A DNA stretch of 64,000 nucleotides, taken from positions 1 through 64,000 of the forward strand of contig CAYPDK010000008.1 in assembly GCA_964409505.1 (NCBI GenBank). Direction: 5' to 3'. Source of the stretch: JADHZC01 sp964409505 (GTDB lineage: Bacteria > Pseudomonadota > Alphaproteobacteria > Rickettsiales > Rickettsiaceae). The notes under the pieces are model-generated. The model was not told the DNA's origin, ran no database searches, and saw only the letters and a list, made by a program, of their open reading frames with translations. Of this stretch, positions 45,966 to 54,836 are shown one piece after another (the stretch's first letter is position 1; each line of letters starts with the position of its first letter). The position numbers and the translations under genes were made by a program.

Positions 45966-47276
45966 TTAATTAATAAAATCATAAATTCTCTTATGATCTT
46001 TAATTGAGCAAAGCCTTAATATCGAATGTTCCGAAGAGCTGTATTTATCTATTACAATATTTTCCTGTTTTGTAGGATAGGCATTATAAAATTTTTCATA
46101 TGTCTTTACATCTAATTCTACTCTTTCCGAGATCATTTTTTTAATTTTAGTCTTATTTAAGGATTTTTGATAATTTTCTTGTATTATTCCGCTAAAGAAT
46201 TCTGCTACCGAACCAGAGCCATAACTATAAAATCCTATTCTTGAAGAGTGCAAATTGACTTCTGTATTTATTATTAAAGATACCAAACTCAAATATAAAG
46301 ATGCAGTATAACAATTGCCAATAAATTTGCTATATCTTAAAGAGGGCTCCAAATCCTTTATAAGATCTTCTATAGAACATAAATTACCGATCTTTGCCTC
46401 ATTGAAAAGCATTTTATGAGCTGTCTGTATAAGCTTTGGAACAGGTACATGATAACAAAACCACTGATGTTCTAATAGGTCCCTCTTGGAAATTTTATGG
46501 TATTCTCTCCATGTTAATTTAAGAGATTTTAAATAATTAGAACAGGATAATTTATTATTTAGTAATGCCGCATCTAAATAGTTAGGTCTCCAAAAATCCA
46601 TTACATCCTCACTATGAATGCCATATTCGGGTTCTATAGTTAACAATTTAGGATCTTTAGATAAAATCATAGCAATGCACCCACTCCCATGAGAAGACTC
46701 CCCGCTTTTCTTAAGACCATATCTTGACACATCAGATGCAATTAATAAAATCTTCTTAGAGTTAAATTGGGTTTTTAATATATCAATTCCTAATTGAAGA
46801 CCGGCAGTAGAACTATAACATGTTTGTTTAAGTTCTAAAATTCTGCATCTGCTTTTTAGAGAGAGTAATTTGTGCAAGATGTTACCTGCAGATTTTGCCT
46901 GATCTATAGAGCTTTCAGTGGCAAATAGTACCAATTCTATCTCCTCTATATTTTCCTTCGATAATATAGGCTTTGCGGCATTATAAGCCATTGTAACTAT
47001 ATCTTGGTCTGGGGGAATGACAGATATTTGTTCTTGTCCTAGGCTTTGGTATGTAGTCTCCTTTAACCTGCGGGCTTTAGCTAAATTTTTAAGGTCTAAG
47101 AAATAGTCTGGAGTATAGAAATTAATTAGATCAATTCCAACTTTTGTAGTAGGCAGGATATTTTTAATTAGATCACTTGTTATAGATTTTATTTTGGAGA
47201 TTTTTGATTTGATGATCTTATTATCAGGATCATCTATTATTCTTTGTATAGTATTTTTTATATTTTGATACATCAA
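45966..47276 (-). CDS. mvaS: hydroxymethylglutaryl-CoA synthase
   Basis: Condenses acetyl-CoA with acetoacetyl-CoA. The 436 residues carry VGIDLINFYTPDYFLDL, a catalytic Glu in LVLFATESSID, the nucleophilic Cys in LKQTCYSSTAGLQLG and the His in WFCYHVPVPKL. An N-terminal extension of about 45 residues precedes the usual beginning at VGID. The first codon is TTG, followed directly by ATG (47273). It lies 17 bp downstream of mvaA. Confidence 0.94.
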   Translation of the reverse strand: MMYQNIKNTIQRIIDDPDNKIIKSKISKIKSITSDLIKNILPTTKVGIDLINFYTPDYFLDLKNLAKARRLKETTYQSLGQEQISVIPPDQDIVTMAYNAAKPILSKENIEEIELVLFATESSIDQAKSAGNILHKLLSLKSRCRILELKQTCYSSTAGLQLGIDILKTQFNSKKILLIASDVSRYGLKKSGESSHGSGCIAMILSKDPKLLTIEPEYGIHSEDVMDFWRPNYLDAALLNNKLSCSNYLKSLKLTWREYHKISKRDLLEHQWFCYHVPVPKLIQTAHKMLFNEAKIGNLCSIEDLIKDLEPSLRYSKFIGNCYTASLYLSLVSLIINTEVNLHSSRIGFYSYGSGSVAEFFSGIIQENYQKSLNKTKIKKMISERVELDVKTYEKFYNAYPTKQENIVIDKYSSSEHSILRLCSIKDHKRIYDFIN

Positions 47277-47293
47277 ATGAAATTGTAATTATT

Positions 47294-48340
47294 TTAGGTT
47301 TTTTTTCTTTCTAACAAAAGATGAGATCTGATTAAGTCACCATTTTGTGTTTGAGATGCCATTAGTGATAATTCTCCGCATAATACAACAGCACCTGCAA
47401 TTGCAGCTAAACTTTGTGAATTAGTTATATTTTTACCACTTTTGGGAGTCTGAAGACAGTTAATTTTTTCTAAATTTTTTATTGCAAACTCTTCAGATCT
47501 ACCATTACCAATAGTCCCTAATACAAGGTTTGGTATCGTTATTGAAAAATATAGTTCGTTATTTCTTAGTTCGGTATATGTAAATCCTTGAGAGCCTTCT
47601 ATTATATTTACAGTATCTTGACCTGTTGCAAGATACAGGGCCATGAGCATGTTTCCAAAATGCGCATTAGCAGTTCTCACACCTCCGGATAAAATGCTTC
47701 CTAAAAGGTTTTTTTTAATATTTAGGTTATGTATTTTTACTGACGTAGTTCTTAGGTCTTGGTTACAAATTTTTTCTGTTATTACCATCTCAGCAATTAT
47801 ATGTTTACCTCTACCTAAAATTCCGTTTATAGCAGAATTTTTTTTATCTGTACAGATGTTTCCACTAATACTTACGTAATTTAGTTTTGGAAATTCGTCT
47901 AATAAGAAATTTAACAATATATGTGCTGCTTTTGTACTCATGTTATGTCCTGATGCCTCACATGTATAGAACTTAAATCTAATATACATAAGGCATCCTA
48001 CAATTTCGCTATACCAGTCTATTAATTTTGTGTACCTACTAGAACCTGTAACTAATTTATCAAAAGTATCTTTTTTTTTATATAATTCCTGCCTTATATA
48101 TAGAAGATATTCCGTGCTACTAGTCTCTAAGATAATAGATCTTGTCATTGAATCTTCTACAACTACAACTTTTATTCCTTCCGATTTTTGTGATATATTA
48201 GCTCCTCTTTGTACAGAGGGCCAAAGAGGGGATTCAAGTGTAGATAGTGGCACTGAGAGAGAATCATTTACTACAGGTCCTACGATTTTTATAGGTCCTA
48301 CATCTTTTGTAGGTATTTTTATATATGAGATTGATGTCAT
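47294..48340 (-). CDS. mvaA: hydroxymethylglutaryl-CoA reductase, class I-like
   Basis: Reduces HMG-CoA to mevalonate. The 348 residues have catalytic residues in class I context: Glu in VPLSTLESPLWPSV, Lys in ICTDKKNSAINGILGRGK, Asp in ATGQDTVNIIEGS and His in IRSHLLLERKKT. The TIPNLVLGTIGNGRS segment is also class I. Class I enzymes are usual in eukaryotes and archaea and scattered in bacteria, while class II is the usual bacterial type, so transfer into the lineage is possible. No transmembrane part is present. Confidence 0.92.
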   Translation of the reverse strand: MTSISYIKIPTKDVGPIKIVGPVVNDSLSVPLSTLESPLWPSVQRGANISQKSEGIKVVVVEDSMTRSIILETSSTEYLLYIRQELYKKKDTFDKLVTGSSRYTKLIDWYSEIVGCLMYIRFKFYTCEASGHNMSTKAAHILLNFLLDEFPKLNYVSISGNICTDKKNSAINGILGRGKHIIAEMVITEKICNQDLRTTSVKIHNLNIKKNLLGSILSGGVRTANAHFGNMLMALYLATGQDTVNIIEGSQGFTYTELRNNELYFSITIPNLVLGTIGNGRSEEFAIKNLEKINCLQTPKSGKNITNSQSLAAIAGAVVLCGELSLMASQTQNGDLIRSHLLLERKKT

Positions 48341-48363
48341 TTTTTTAAGTGTTATATAGGTTT

Positions 48364-49290
48364 TTATATTAATAACCTGAGTAAATCAATTACCAGTAAA
48401 TGTGATAGATATATGAAAAGTGCATTTCTACTTATAAATCTTATTTTTGAAAAATTTACCGGAGTTTGATAGTAAAAATTTTTTTTTATCAATAAAAAAT
48501 ATAAAAGTACTTGCAGTAATGTATAAATGACTGGATATATCAAATTTTGATTCAAAAGTTGAAAACGTATTACGTTAGACATAAAACAAGTAAGTAAAAA
48601 AATTGATAATGTAGTTCTTTTGTAGGGAATTATATTATTTTTTACATTCCATCCAATAAGCATTCCAACTATAGACAATAGACCATACTCTATAGAATTT
48701 ACAAAAAAAGAGCTCAATAAAGATAATATTACTACATGTATCCAAAATATTTGCTCCTTTTTAGGATTATCTGTCATTTTTTGTAAAAAAATTTTTATGT
48801 ATATTTGTCCTAAATAGATTGATGTTAGTATATTTAGATTCTTATAGTGAAAATAGCTAAAGATAGTTGTGATCAATATTTCTGAGATAATAGATATCTC
48901 TAAAAATTTTGCTTTAAACCAGTCCTTTTTAGAGATTTTTATGTAAAGATATCCAAAATAAAAAAAGGTAAAACCCAATACGATTTTTATCAATGTATAA
49001 ATTATATTTATAATTATCTGAGAAGAGGCATTTACAACTAAAACTTGTGTTATTAATTCTAATAATATTCCATAAATAAATATTTCTTTAGAAGGGCTCT
49101 TTGTAAAATTGTAACCTGCGAAAAAAACAAATATAGGCATTGCAAGTCTACCTATGATACGTAAAAATATTGTAGTTTCAAAGAAATATAATCCTATATG
49201 ATCTAAAATCATTGTCACTATAGCAAGGCATTTTAATACATCTTGATAATTTGCTTCTAGTGTGTATTTTTTTTTATAACCTAAAACCAT
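48364..49290 (-). CDS. TraX-family membrane protein
   Basis: 308 residues with about eight hydrophobic helices. The start contains the TraX hallmark DVLKCLAIVTMILDHIGLYFF followed by LRIIGRLAMPIFVFFAGYNF. TraX acetylates F-pilin in conjugative plasmids, but chromosomal family members are frequent in Rickettsiales and other bacteria and have no known role. No conjugation genes are near. It lies between murJ (25 bp) and mvaA (23 bp), apparently in one operon. Confidence 0.8.
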   Translation of the reverse strand: MVLGYKKKYTLEANYQDVLKCLAIVTMILDHIGLYFFETTIFLRIIGRLAMPIFVFFAGYNFTKSPSKEIFIYGILLELITQVLVVNASSQIIINIIYTLIKIVLGFTFFYFGYLYIKISKKDWFKAKFLEISIISEILITTIFSYFHYKNLNILTSIYLGQIYIKIFLQKMTDNPKKEQIFWIHVVILSLLSSFFVNSIEYGLLSIVGMLIGWNVKNNIIPYKRTTLSIFLLTCFMSNVIRFQLLNQNLIYPVIYTLLQVLLYFLLIKKNFYYQTPVNFSKIRFISRNALFIYLSHLLVIDLLRLLI

Positions 49291-49315
49291 AGATATATAT
49301 CATCTATAAATTAAA

Positions 49316-50959
49316 TCAACTTTTCTTAAAGTATTTTTTTAGAGGAAATGTTTTTTGTAAAATGGTACTTATAAAATATATGATCATTGCAAGGCACGTA
49401 ATAAGTATTAAGACTAATATTTTTGGTATTAAATCATTTCCGTATAATAAATTTTTGTAGTAATTTTTAGCCTCGACCATAAAGAATACAGTTATAATAC
49501 AACTAATCAATATTTTCAATAATATTACGATATTAGATTTTATCAGTTTATTATCTAACGTAATGAATTTTTTTTTTAATATATAGAATAATGTTAAGAA
49601 CATGTTATACCAGGCACTTATTGTTATTGATATTGCAAGACCTAAAATTTGAAAAAAATATGTAAATATTAACAAAGATACAAAACTTATAGTAGCAGAA
49701 TGAATTGTTAATTTAATCATAAGCTTAAATTCATTTTGAGCATAAAAACTAAGATTTAGTATTTTAGATATAACCGCTGCAGGCAGGGATATGGTTACTA
49801 TAGCTAATATGAGGCTTGTGACATTTGTATCTGCTTTTGTAAATTCTCCTCTTTCATAAATGATACTTATTATTGGGTTTGATAGTATTATGACTCCTAT
49901 TACTGAGGGGATCGATAAGAATATTCCTATTTGTAATGATAGGAGATTGAATTTATTAGCATTTTTTTTATCCTTAGCTTTATTTAGAGCAGATATTTTA
50001 GGAAAAATAATTGTTGAGATTGTAACTCCTATTATTGAGAGAAAGAATTGATATACTCTATCAGCATATCCAAGTATTGCTATAGCTCCTGGTAGGGTAC
50101 TTGCTATTGATTGGGAAATAAAAATACTTACTTGTTGAACCAAAGAAATTATTATGGATAAATTACTATTCTTAAGTAGTCTCATCAAGGGATTTAATTT
50201 TGAATTTGATTTATTTGCTTTCTTATTTGCTTTCTTATTTGCTTTCTTAGAAAAGGCTTTTGAAAAGGTTGTTTTGATACTTTTAATTTCTATAAAAAAA
50301 TATTTTTTTATTTCTCCATAGGAAATACTATATTTAGTCTTTGATAACTGAGAGTACATAAAATACATTTGCACTATTCCAGATAGAACAAGAAATATTA
50401 TTACTCCATAGTGAATAGCTATTATCTTCTCAAAGCTAATGCTCAGGGATATAACGCATATGTTCATTATGATTGATGTTAGCGCAAAAGCTATGAATTT
50501 GCCCAGGGAATTTAATATACTTCCAAATAACGCAGTTAATGATATGAATAATATATATGGGATAGAAACTCTGCATAAAATTAGGGCTAATTGGTATTTT
50601 GTAGAGTTTAACGCAAAGCCTGGAGCTATTAAATAGATAAAATACGGCATTGCAAGTTCTAATATAATTACAAATATTAAAACTATAAAGAATAGATATA
50701 AAAAACATTTTGCTAAAAAACTTTTTATAGATTCCTTATCTTTTTGTAATTCTTCACTAAAAGCCGGGATAAAAGCTGAAGACATAGCGCCTTCTGCAAA
50801 AATTTTTCTAAATAAATTTGGCAATCTAAATGCTACATTGATACAATCTGCTATAAAACTAGTTCCAAACTTATACGCAAAAAATAACTCTCTTATTAAA
50901 CCAAGTAACCTAGAAAAAAACGTTAAAACCGCAACCTGCAGTCCAAATTTTAATAACAC
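49316..50959 (-). CDS. murJ: lipid II flippase MurJ
   Basis: Flips undecaprenyl-linked lipid II across the inner membrane for peptidoglycan synthesis. The 547 residues show the MviN/MurJ N-terminus (VAVLTFFSRLLGLIRELFFA, AFRLPNLFRKIFAEGAMSSA) and about 14 helices. Around residue 238 a cytoplasmic loop carries a lysine-rich KKAN repeat encoded by a 12-bp tandem repeat. It heads the series leading into the mevalonate genes, which make the isoprenoid precursor of its lipid carrier. Confidence 0.95.
   Translation of the reverse strand: MLLKFGLQVAVLTFFSRLLGLIRELFFAYKFGTSFIADCINVAFRLPNLFRKIFAEGAMSSAFIPAFSEELQKDKESIKSFLAKCFLYLFFIVLIFVIILELAMPYFIYLIAPGFALNSTKYQLALILCRVSIPYILFISLTALFGSILNSLGKFIAFALTSIIMNICVISLSISFEKIIAIHYGVIIFLVLSGIVQMYFMYSQLSKTKYSISYGEIKKYFFIEIKSIKTTFSKAFSKKANKKANKKANKSNSKLNPLMRLLKNSNLSIIISLVQQVSIFISQSIASTLPGAIAILGYADRVYQFFLSIIGVTISTIIFPKISALNKAKDKKNANKFNLLSLQIGIFLSIPSVIGVIILSNPIISIIYERGEFTKADTNVTSLILAIVTISLPAAVISKILNLSFYAQNEFKLMIKLTIHSATISFVSLLIFTYFFQILGLAISITISAWYNMFLTLFYILKKKFITLDNKLIKSNIVILLKILISCIITVFFMVEAKNYYKNLLYGNDLIPKILVLILITCLAMIIYFISTILQKTFPLKKYFKKS
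50215..50250 (-). repeat. 12-bp tandem repeat inside murJ
   Basis: Three exact copies of ATTTGCTTTCTT (plus strand) in a row at 50215-50226, 50227-50238 and 50239-50250. On the coding strand they give the repeated tetrapeptide KKAN in a predicted cytoplasmic loop of MurJ. Copy-number change would keep the frame. Confidence 0.85.
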
Positions 50960-51048
50960 TAAAACAAAATATTTTTACAAAAAATCATTATTAATTTACT
51001 TTTTTTTTAATCCTATGATATTTACAAATCAAGTTGAAAACTTATAAT

Positions 51049-53511
51049 CTAAATATCTAAATTGGCAACATTAGATGCATTAGATTGAATGAAATCTTTT
51101 CTTGGCTCTACTACGTTCCCCATAAGCATTGAAATCATTTCTTCACTCTCTTGTAGATCTTGAATTTTGATTTTGAGTAGAGTTCTTTTTTCAGGGTTTA
51201 AAGTAGTTTCCCATAATTGTTCAGAGTTCATCTCACCAAGTCCCTTAAATCTTTGCAGAGTGAATAAAGATCTTACGTTTAGAAAGATTAAATTCAATAT
51301 ATCTAAAGGAAATACAATATTATAATTCTTAGAATCAATCATTAAGTGATATTTTGTTGTATCCCAGGCGTTTGGAAGAAATTGATCAATAGAATTTTTT
51401 AAAGTTAAAAGATCTTTTATTTCTGGTAGATTTAGGTTTTTTTTATGAAATATTTCCTGATATTTTTTTCCTCTTACAGTACGAAAAAATTCAACTTTGT
51501 CCTCTTGAATTGAAAAATTCCAAGCATTTTCTGGTTTAAATTTTTCTTTTTTATTTAAAGTTATAATCTTTTCTTCGATCTCTTTATAAGAATTTTCATC
51601 ATATAATTTTTCAGATAGCAGATTATTAAATAATAACATCTGTAACATAGCCGAATTTACAGCAATAGGTTGCTTTTTCAGTATATTTCTTATTTGAGAT
51701 AAATATAATATTATTTTGTTAAAATTTTCTCTTGTTATCTCTGAGTTGTTATTTATAAACTTTGTATTTAAGGCTTCCAAATTAGATTTTTGAAGAAAAT
51801 ATTTTTCTAGATCCTGTTCATTTTTAATATATTTTTCTTTTTTACCACGTGTTAATTTATAAAGAGGCGGTTGAGCTATATACAAGTATCCATCATCAAT
51901 GATTTTGAGCATGTGTCTGTAGAAAAAGGTAAGTAGTAACGTTCTTATATGTGAGCCGTCTACATCGGCATCAGTCATAATTATGATTTTGTGATATCTT
52001 AATTTTTCTATGTCAAAATCTTCTTTTCCTATATTTGTACCAAGAGCCGTGATTAATGTGCCTATTTGATCCGAATTTATAATTTTGTCAAATCTTGATT
52101 TTTCTACATTTAGAATCTTACCTCTAAGAGGTAAGATTGCTTGATTTTTTCTATTTCGTCCTTGTTTTGCTGTACCTCCTGCTGAGTCTCCTTCTACGAT
52201 GAATAACTCAATATTTTTGGGATCCTTCTCCTGACAATCTGCTAATTTGCCTGGTAGATTTGATATATCTAGCATATTTTTTTTTCTTAGCAGGTCTTTT
52301 GCTCTTTTAGAGGCCTCTCTTGCGGATGCTGATTCTAAAACTTTATTCATGAGAGCCTTAGCATGAACTGGATTTTCTTCTAGCCACATTGAGACTGTGT
52401 AGGATATAGACGTTTCTACAAAATGCTTTATTTCTGAACTTATCAATTTATCTTTTGTTTGAGAAGCAAATTTGGGATTTGGAAATTTTAAGGATAAGAT
52501 ACCATTTAGTCCCTCTCTTACGTCATCTCCTATAATAGATAATTTATTTTTTTTACCTGTAGATCCTAAATTTTCATTTATATAATTAGAAAATGTCTTT
52601 GTAAGAGCAATTTTTAGGGCTGAGAGGTGAGTACCTCCATCTTTTTGTTTGACATTATTTGTAAAACAAGTAATGTTTTCATTGTAACCTTCGTTCCATT
52701 GAAGTGCATATTCTATTTCAAAGTGATTTTCTTCTTCTTTTTTTTTAAAAACTATTGCAGGGTGTATATTGTTTTTTGCACGTGAGATATATTCAATATA
52801 ACTCTTCATTCCTTCATTATATTCAAATTCTACTACTTCAGCTTCACTTTTTTTATTATTTAGAAATGTTATTTTAAGATTAGAGTTTAAAAACGCCAAT
52901 TCTCTAAGTCTAGTTTCTATTATATGAGTATTAAAATCTATTGATTTAAATATTTTTTTTGAAGGCAAAAAGGAAACTTTTGTTCCTCTTTTTTCTACGT
53001 CAGACCTTATTATTTGAAGGGATTGTTCTTTATTTCCTTCAATAAATTTCATGTAATATTCCTTATTGTTTCTATAGATTCTAAGTTCTAACCAATCAGA
53101 AAGAGCATTAACTACAGATACTCCAACACCGTGTAACCCTCCTGATATTTTGTAAGAATTATGGTCAAATTTTCCTCCAGAGTGTAGATGAGTCATAATT
53201 ACCTCTGCAGCAGAGACTCCCTCTTCGTGCATGTCTACAGGAATTCCTCTACCATCATCTTCTACAGTAATAGAGCCCTCGGAGTTAAGAGATAGTTCTA
53301 CAGAATTACAATGTCCAGCCAAAAATTCATCTATAGCATTATCTATAACCTCGTAGATCATCTGATGTAAACCAGATCCATCATCAGTATCACCAATATA
53401 CATACCAGGCCTTTTTTTGACTGCGTCTAATCCCTTCAATACCTTAATCGATTCAGAGCCGTAGGACTCTTGAGAATTGGTTTTCTCTTTTTCAAAATTT
53501 TCCTTTATCAT
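51049..53511 (-). CDS. gyrB: DNA gyrase subunit B
   Basis: ATPase subunit of gyrase. 820 residues from the ATG at 53511. The open frame extends up to 53610, but that part overlaps a strong promoter, so the shorter start is right. The GHKL site (IYEVIDNAIDEFLAGH, VEDDGRGIPVDMHEEG, KISGGLHGVGVSVVNALS), the TOPRIM block (IVEGDSAGGTAKQGRNRKNQAILPLRGK, split here only for reading) and the C-terminal QRFKGLGEMNSEQLWETTL identify it. GyrB-type spacing suggests gyrase rather than ParE. Confidence 0.96.
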   Translation of the reverse strand: MIKENFEKEKTNSQESYGSESIKVLKGLDAVKKRPGMYIGDTDDGSGLHQMIYEVIDNAIDEFLAGHCNSVELSLNSEGSITVEDDGRGIPVDMHEEGVSAAEVIMTHLHSGGKFDHNSYKISGGLHGVGVSVVNALSDWLELRIYRNNKEYYMKFIEGNKEQSLQIIRSDVEKRGTKVSFLPSKKIFKSIDFNTHIIETRLRELAFLNSNLKITFLNNKKSEAEVVEFEYNEGMKSYIEYISRAKNNIHPAIVFKKKEEENHFEIEYALQWNEGYNENITCFTNNVKQKDGGTHLSALKIALTKTFSNYINENLGSTGKKNKLSIIGDDVREGLNGILSLKFPNPKFASQTKDKLISSEIKHFVETSISYTVSMWLEENPVHAKALMNKVLESASAREASKRAKDLLRKKNMLDISNLPGKLADCQEKDPKNIELFIVEGDSAGGTAKQGRNRKNQAILPLRGKILNVEKSRFDKIINSDQIGTLITALGTNIGKEDFDIEKLRYHKIIIMTDADVDGSHIRTLLLTFFYRHMLKIIDDGYLYIAQPPLYKLTRGKKEKYIKNEQDLEKYFLQKSNLEALNTKFINNNSEITRENFNKIILYLSQIRNILKKQPIAVNSAMLQMLLFNNLLSEKLYDENSYKEIEEKIITLNKKEKFKPENAWNFSIQEDKVEFFRTVRGKKYQEIFHKKNLNLPEIKDLLTLKNSIDQFLPNAWDTTKYHLMIDSKNYNIVFPLDILNLIFLNVRSLFTLQRFKGLGEMNSEQLWETTLNPEKRTLLKIKIQDLQESEEMISMLMGNVVEPRKDFIQSNASNVANLDI

Positions 53512-53896
53512 TAATAATATTTGCTTGTAATAAAAATATTTAAAGTCATTGTACTTAAATTCATTGCGAATTTCATTGTGAATTATATCTTTATTTACTC
53601 TGCAAAGCAAAATTTAATATAACCAAATGTTCTGTGTAGGATGTATAGAGTGAAAGCAGAGCTTTTTTAAAAATTTTTACTCACCCAAAAATTCTCTTCA
53701 AACAAGATATCTTTTTTTATGAAAAATGTCGTTAGTGATTTAATGGGGAAGAAGAGTAGTACATATATTTATTACTTATCTACCACAATGTCTATTCTAC
53801 TAATCTATTACCCTTATATTTTAGTAAAATGCTCGGAAAAAATTTTTCAGATCAAAAAAAGAAAATATAATGGAAAAGATTTAAGATGTTTTTTTA
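53512..53896 (-). other. gyrB leader and promoter region downstream of lipA
   Basis: 385 bp between the lipA stop and the gyrB start, both on the minus strand. It contains the gyrB promoter (53582-53610) and, in the leader, an imperfect tandem repeat of about 12 bp (ATTGCGAATTTC then ATTGTGAATTAT, about 53567-53590). A 74-codon plus-strand frame at 53719-53943 has no recognisable features and is not called. Confidence 0.5.
53582..53610 (-). promoter_or_regulatory. promoter of gyrB
   Basis: Minus-strand TTGCTT (53610-53605), a 17-bp spacer, and a perfect TATAAT (53587-53582). Transcription would start near 53575, about 65 nt before the ATG at 53511. Confidence 0.65.
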
Positions 53897-54814
53897 CTAA
53901 TTTTCCTTTAAAAAATTTTCTCTTGCAAGTTTTAATTTTCTAAAATCTTCTCCTGCATGGTAAGAAGAGCGAGTTAAAGGTGTAGATGAGACCATTAAAA
54001 ATCCTTTTACCTTAGCAAGTCTTGCAAAGTACTCAAATTCTTCAGGAGAAACATATCTATCAACCTCAGCATTATCAGGACCAGGCCTTAAATATTGTCC
54101 AATTGTAAGGAAATCTACATCCGCAGCTCTAAGATCATCCATTACCTGCATAATCTCTTCATTTGTTTCTCCAAGTCCTACAATAAGACCGGATTTAGTA
54201 AAAATACTGCGATCTCTTTGCTTGACTTTGTAGAGTAAATTTAAAGAGTTGAAATAACGAGCACCTGGCTTGATCTTCCTGTACAAAGAAGGTACCGTCT
54301 CTATGTTATGATTAAACACATCTGGTTTAGACGATAGAATAATATCTATTGCTGGCTCTTTTTTAATAAAATCAGGAGTCAATATCTCTACACTAGTACC
54401 CTTGCTATATTGCCTGATTAAATTAATCGAGTTAGCAAATTGCATAGCGCCTCCGTCAATAAGATCATCTCTATCAACAGAAGTAATAACTACGTGCTCA
54501 AGCTTAAGTTTTGCAACTGCAAGGGCTAATCTTTGTGGTTCTTGGGGATCTACCTTTAAAGGCTTTCCCTTGCTGACATTACAAAAAGCACATGCCCTTG
54601 TACAAATATCTCCTAAGATCATAACCGTAACGTGTTTGTTTTTCCAACATTCTCCTATATTAGGACACGCTGCCTCTTGGCACACAGTATTCAAATTTAG
54701 CTCTTGAATTAATTGTTTAGTTTCAAAATATTCGTGAGAATTTGGAGCTTTTACCTTTAACCAAGGAGGCTTATAAGTACTAGAACGAGAATATAGTTTA
54801 TCTTTTACAGGCAT
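53897..54814 (-). CDS. lipA: lipoyl synthase
   Basis: Radical-SAM enzyme that inserts two sulfurs into octanoyl groups on lipoyl domains. The 305 residues hold both iron-sulfur motifs: CQEAACPNIGECW (auxiliary cluster, CX4CX5C) and CTRACAFCNV (radical-SAM CX3CX2C). The C-terminal serine ligand region RSSYHAGED is present. Together with lipB it completes the endogenous lipoate route. It is last in the recF series. Confidence 0.97.
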   Translation of the reverse strand: MPVKDKLYSRSSTYKPPWLKVKAPNSHEYFETKQLIQELNLNTVCQEAACPNIGECWKNKHVTVMILGDICTRACAFCNVSKGKPLKVDPQEPQRLALAVAKLKLEHVVITSVDRDDLIDGGAMQFANSINLIRQYSKGTSVEILTPDFIKKEPAIDIILSSKPDVFNHNIETVPSLYRKIKPGARYFNSLNLLYKVKQRDRSIFTKSGLIVGLGETNEEIMQVMDDLRAADVDFLTIGQYLRPGPDNAEVDRYVSPEEFEYFARLAKVKGFLMVSSTPLTRSSYHAGEDFRKLKLARENFLKEN

Positions 54815-54836
54815 AAAATAATACTAAAAATTTTAG

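Noticed and set aside
48364..49290. Conjugative element marked by TraX
   Set aside because: No other tra genes, relaxase or integrase nearby; chromosomal TraX-family proteins are widespread.
53512..53610. Extended gyrB start at a TTG (53610)
   Set aside because: It would place the start codon within the promoter; the ATG at 53511 fits the family N-terminus.
53719..53943. 74-codon plus-strand frame between gyrB and lipA
   Set aside because: It overlaps the end of lipA, has no recognisable domain or ribosome-binding site, and lies in the gyrB upstream region.
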